Shown here one piece after another: positions 6,679-8,642 of a stretch of 8,642 bases of DNA (the stretch's first letter is position 1; every line of letters starts with the position of its first letter). The stretch covers positions 3,515 to 12,156 of the forward strand of contig MFRJ01000100.1 in the NCBI GenBank assembly GCA_001784535.1. Direction: 5' to 3'. A model generated the notes under the pieces. It was not told the origin of the DNA, ran no database searches, and worked only from the letters and a program-made list of their open reading frames with translations. The DNA comes from Candidatus Melainabacteria bacterium GWA2_34_9 (lineage in GTDB: Bacteria; Cyanobacteriota; Vampirovibrionia; Gastranaerophilales; UBA9971). The translations under genes and the position numbers were made by a program.

Positions 6679-6718
6679 AAAAAAAGAAGAAGGGTTTTAT
6701 CCCTTCTTCTTTTTTTTT
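6679..6718. terminator. Bidirectional intrinsic terminator after rpsO
   Basis: A perfect 16-bp stem (AAAAAAAGAAGAAGGG at 6679-6694 with its complement at 6701-6716) has a 6-base loop and is followed by further T residues. The purine/pyrimidine asymmetry gives a U tract in both directions. It starts 13 bases after the rpsO stop and also lies downstream of the opposing 240-residue orphan gene. Confidence 0.95.
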
Positions 6719-6759
6719 AGAATCTGTTTTTGTTAAAGCTTTAACCGCAGTCCTTAAAA

Positions 6760-7482
6760 TTATATATTAGCGCTTCCTCCCTGTTTTATTTTTTGAAGAG
6801 ATTGTTTTTGTCCTACAAATTCTCTGGTCATTTCCTTAACGAATTTTAAAGCTTCTAAATCTCTTGCCATAGCGTCTTTGAGGGATAAAATTTCTTCAAT
6901 GGAAAGTTTTCCGACTTCCATTGAGTCAACATTAGAATCCCATACATTTTTGAAATTCTTCCTTGTCTTTTCATCAAAGCCCGGGAGTTCATTTATGTAT
7001 GAAAGCCATAAATGAAATTGATGCGAAAGTAAATAAATATTAACAGGTTTATTATCAAGCGCAAAAAGCGCAGGTGTTTTGGAATCAACATTTAATCCGG
7101 CTCCGGAAGCTATATTTAAAAAAATATTAAGCACCAAAGCTTTAAAACCTTTTAGTGGTGGCAAAAACCCTGTTTGCTCGCCGATTAAGAACAAAACAGG
7201 TTTCATATATTTAGATTTTATTACTTTAGTTCCTTTTGATTTTATGAAATTAACCAGAATTTCAGGATTATTGACAGCATCCTTAAGGATTGATTTTGCT
7301 TCAGCATTAATTTCTTCTTTTATAAAGATCTGTTTTGCATCAATGGAAAGCGAATCTGTTGAAGTGATAAACTTCTTGGAAGTTTTGCCGGAAAATTTAC
7401 TCATTGGCTTTTTTTGCAAAACAGTCGAAATTTCGGACTGTTTCTTTAATTTTTTTATAAGAAAATTTATAAAATTTTTCAT
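6760..7482 (-). CDS. Hypothetical protein, 240 residues, no recognised family
   Basis: I recognise no family. I chose the ATG at 7482 because AAGGA lies about six bases upstream of it. An in-frame ATG at 7503 would add seven residues (MFFKERS), has no good ribosome site, and falls inside a hairpin stem. The N-terminus (MKNFINFLIKKLKK) is a short amphipathic, strongly basic helix, possibly membrane-associating. A lysine/serine-rich linker follows to about residue 55. A more hydrophobic helical core lies at about 93-165 (KPVLFLIGEQTGFLPPLKGFKALVLNIFLN, FHLWLSYINELPGF). An acidic/helical tail at about 190-225 (LSIEEILSLKDAMARDLEAL) ends in KQGGSANI. There is no classical signal peptide and no clear transmembrane span. 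The gene is monocistronic, convergent with rpsO and divergent from the ftsQ-like gene. The good ribosome site and shared terminator suggest a genuine, lineage-restricted gene. Confidence 0.75.
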   Translation of the reverse strand: MKNFINFLIKKLKKQSEISTVLQKKPMSKFSGKTSKKFITSTDSLSIDAKQIFIKEEINAEAKSILKDAVNNPEILVNFIKSKGTKVIKSKYMKPVLFLIGEQTGFLPPLKGFKALVLNIFLNIASGAGLNVDSKTPALFALDNKPVNIYLLSHQFHLWLSYINELPGFDEKTRKNFKNVWDSNVDSMEVGKLSIEEILSLKDAMARDLEALKFVKEMTREFVGQKQSLQKIKQGGSANI

Positions 7483-7494
7483 AGATCGTTCCTT

Positions 7495-7534
7495 AAAAAA
7501 CATGTTCTTATATTTATAAAAACAAGAAACATGT
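7495..7534 (-). promoter_or_regulatory. Terminator-like hairpin in the leader of the 240-residue orphan
   Basis: On the minus strand ACATGTTTCTT (7534-7524) pairs with AAGAACATGT (7509-7500), with one bulged base and a 14-base loop. A run of T follows to 7495, then AAGGA and the start codon. This is the layout of an attenuator or intrinsic terminator placed just before the ribosome site. It would also terminate plus-strand transcripts (ATTTTTT follows at 7535-7541), but no plus-strand gene ends nearby. Confidence 0.5.
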
Positions 7535-7559
7535 ATTTTTTGTTAGCAAATTAAAAAAA

Positions 7560-7588
7560 TTGTTATATAGTTCCTAAAGTTATATAAT
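7560..7588 (+). promoter_or_regulatory. Promoter of the ftsQ-like gene
   Basis: TTGTTA (7560-7565) and a consensus TATAAT (7583-7588) are separated by exactly 17 bases, giving a start near 7595. An 8-base direct repeat GTTATATA (7562-7569 and 7579-7586) overlaps both boxes; it may be incidental or an operator. A promoter for the divergent minus-strand gene may overlap, but I see no convincing boxes. Confidence 0.7.
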
Positions 7589-7649
7589 CTTAATTAAGAA
7601 AAAATCAGGTTTGGATTTCCCTATAATAGAGAAGAAAGTAATAAAAAGA

Positions 7650-8561
7650 ATGAAAACAATATCTCCTGATAGCGAATCTCAAATTATAAACAATTATAAT
7701 AAAAGAAAACTTAGCCAATTTAAAAAAAGACGAAATCTTCGCAAAACGAAAATTTTCAGGGAAAATATCAGATTTTGGGCGCGCATTTTTTCTATCGGGC
7801 TTCTTGTTTTAATTTTTTGGATAATTGTTGACTTGCCTCAATGGTATTTGAACAAAAATATATTTACATCTTATCCAAATAAATATTTAGAAATTGAAGG
7901 CAACAAAATTGTTTCTACAAGACAATTACTTTCAAAGCTTAAGGCTCTTAAAATTCCTCATAAGCCTGTTTATCTTTTAAATACGAAGACTTTTGAAAAT
8001 AAAATACTTGAATTAACTCCTGTTAAAAAAGTATTTATAAGAAGATACTGGTTTCCTGCAAGATTAAGAATAGTTCTTGATGAAAGAACTCCTGTTTTGT
8101 CAGTTACACCGACTCCAAAAATAGAACCTGTTGCTGTATTTACAAATGATGATGGAATTATAAAGATTCTTGGAAAAGAATATCTGCCGCTACCTTCTTC
8201 AAAAGAAACTTATAAAATAATTACTTATGATCAATTTTCACTTTGGTCACCTAAATTAATAAAATATTTAACTGATCTTGCCTTTTATATCGAGAATGCC
8301 TCCAATGAAAAACTTGAATATATAGATATAAGAAACCCTGATGATGTTTTTATTCAGCTTAAAGATGTTAAGCTAAGAATCGGACGAATCAACGGAAGTA
8401 CAACTTTTTCCAATATTGTTAAAGTTATCCCTGTTCTTCCTGAAGCTTTAAAAACAAAAAACGAAATAGAATATATAGATTTAAGATGGGACAATGTTTC
8501 CATAAAACTTAAAGATAAAAACAAAAAACCGGAACAACCAAAAGAAAAAGCTGCTACTTAG
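7650..8561 (+). CDS. ftsQ: FtsQ/DivIB-type cell division protein
   Basis: The 303-residue protein has the FtsQ plan. A strongly basic cytoplasmic tail (1-43, rich in K/R) precedes one transmembrane helix (about 44-63, IFSIGLLVLIFWIIVDL). A POTRA domain follows at about 79-148 (YLEIEGNKIVSTRQLLSKL... LTPVKKVFIRRYWFPARLRIVLDERTPV), with the classic P-V-K-V...R..FP..L.I...ER.P ending. The extracytoplasmic beta domain contains DDGI (167-170) and the repeated IDIR/IDLRW strands (225-228, 276-280). FtsQ bridges early and late divisome proteins through FtsB/FtsL. The usual mur/ftsA/ftsZ neighbours are absent, so the gene is detached from a dcw cluster. Start choice is uncertain: the ATG at 7650 has only a weak purine-rich site, while a TTG at 7611 would add 13 residues (MDFPIIEKKVIKR) but has its AGG one base away. 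The hydrophilic C-tail is KPEQPKEKAAT. Confidence 0.85.
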   Translation: MKTISPDSESQIINNYNKRKLSQFKKRRNLRKTKIFRENIRFWARIFSIGLLVLIFWIIVDLPQWYLNKNIFTSYPNKYLEIEGNKIVSTRQLLSKLKALKIPHKPVYLLNTKTFENKILELTPVKKVFIRRYWFPARLRIVLDERTPVLSVTPTPKIEPVAVFTNDDGIIKILGKEYLPLPSSKETYKIITYDQFSLWSPKLIKYLTDLAFYIENASNEKLEYIDIRNPDDVFIQLKDVKLRIGRINGSTTFSNIVKVIPVLPEALKTKNEIEYIDLRWDNVSIKLKDKNKKPEQPKEKAAT

Positions 8562-8574
8562 TAACAGCTTTTTC
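8544..8574. terminator. Bidirectional terminator overlapping the ftsQ stop codon
   Basis: GAAAAAGCTGCTAC (8544-8557) pairs with GTAACAGCTTTTTC (8561-8574) with one C-A mismatch and a 3-base loop, followed by TTTTT. The stem contains the last ftsQ codons and the stop (8559-8561). A-rich sequence on the left supplies a U tract for minus-strand transcripts arriving from rpmA. Confidence 0.85.
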
Positions 8575-8601
8575 TTTTTAAAATTGTATAGAGAGATAAA
8601 A

Positions 8602-8642
8602 CTAATTAGCAGCGTAAACGCTAACCTGTGTTCTGTCTCTTC
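8602..8642 (-). CDS. rpmA: 50S ribosomal protein L27, C-terminal end only
   Basis: Only the last 13 complete codons and the TAG stop (8604-8602) lie in the window. They read RDRTQVSVYAAN preceded by a partial codon xGA. This matches the L27 C-terminus (family pattern G-R-D-R-x-x-V-S-V-Y-P/A). L27 sits near the peptidyl-transferase centre of the 50S subunit. The gene is convergent with the ftsQ-like gene and shares its terminator. The identification rests on about a dozen residues, so it is probable rather than certain; rplU would be expected beyond the edge. Confidence 0.75.
   Translation of the reverse strand, partial: RDRTQVSVYAAN

Noticed and set aside
7079..7519. Plus-strand open frame of 146 residues opposite the 240-residue orphan
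   Set aside because: The minus-strand frame has the better ribosome site and terminator. The plus frame is a phenylalanine-rich shadow ending in the hairpin region.
1..8642. CRISPR array, prophage, toxin-antitoxin or defence system
   Set aside because: No spaced direct repeats, integrase, transposase, nuclease/helicase set or small overlapping gene pair is visible; the genes are housekeeping or isolated orphans.

Overview
The window is an AT-rich bacterial chromosomal segment made mostly of housekeeping genes. It carries a tRNA-synthetase/RNase operon (gltX-cysS-mrnC), rpsO, a prohibitin-type SPFH membrane protein, an FtsQ/DivIB-type division protein, the 3' end of a TPR-protein gene, the last codons of what is very probably rpmA (L27), and two orphan hypothetical genes. 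The gltX-cysS-mrnC order is familiar from Firmicutes. The low GC, the FtsQ with a basic cytoplasmic tail and the L27 C-terminus would fit a low-GC Gram-positive or a non-photosynthetic cyanobacterial relative (Vampirovibrionia/Melainabacteria-like). The lineage is inference and cannot be settled from this window.

Layout from left to right. (1) Positions 3-1148 (+) encode a TPR protein cut by the window edge. It converges on a 135-residue orphan (1196-1603, -), with a shared bidirectional terminator at 1150-1183. (2) A 339-base non-coding stretch (1604-1942) separates the orphan from the divergent SPFH gene. It holds a distinctly GC-rich island (about 1741-1800, 33 of 60 bases G/C) that no gene explains, plus palindromes near the orphan's promoter region. 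(3) The SPFH gene (1943-2755, +) converges on the minus-strand operon gltX (6110-4671), cysS (4658-3156), mrnC (3155-2769). These three genes are packed 12 and 0 bases apart. The SPFH gene's best terminator candidate lies inside the end of mrnC. (4) The divergent gltX/rpsO intergenic region (6111-6395) contains a 94-bp inverted-repeat element (6145-6238) and back-to-back candidate promoters. (5) rpsO (6396-6665, +) ends at a 16-bp terminator shared with a 240-residue orphan (7482-6760, -). That orphan has a terminator-like hairpin in its 5' leader. (6) A strong promoter drives an ftsQ-like gene (7650-8561, +), which converges on rpmA (stop at 8602, -) through a terminator overlapping the ftsQ stop codon.

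Functionally, the operon supplies Glu-tRNA and Cys-tRNA synthesis plus Mini-RNase III, the 23S rRNA maturation nuclease. S15 and L27 are ribosomal proteins, so much of the window serves translation, while FtsQ and the SPFH protein belong to the envelope. I found no phage, CRISPR, toxin-antitoxin or defence genes. The unexplained material is the GC-rich island, the 94-bp inverted-repeat element, the leader hairpin and the two orphan proteins.
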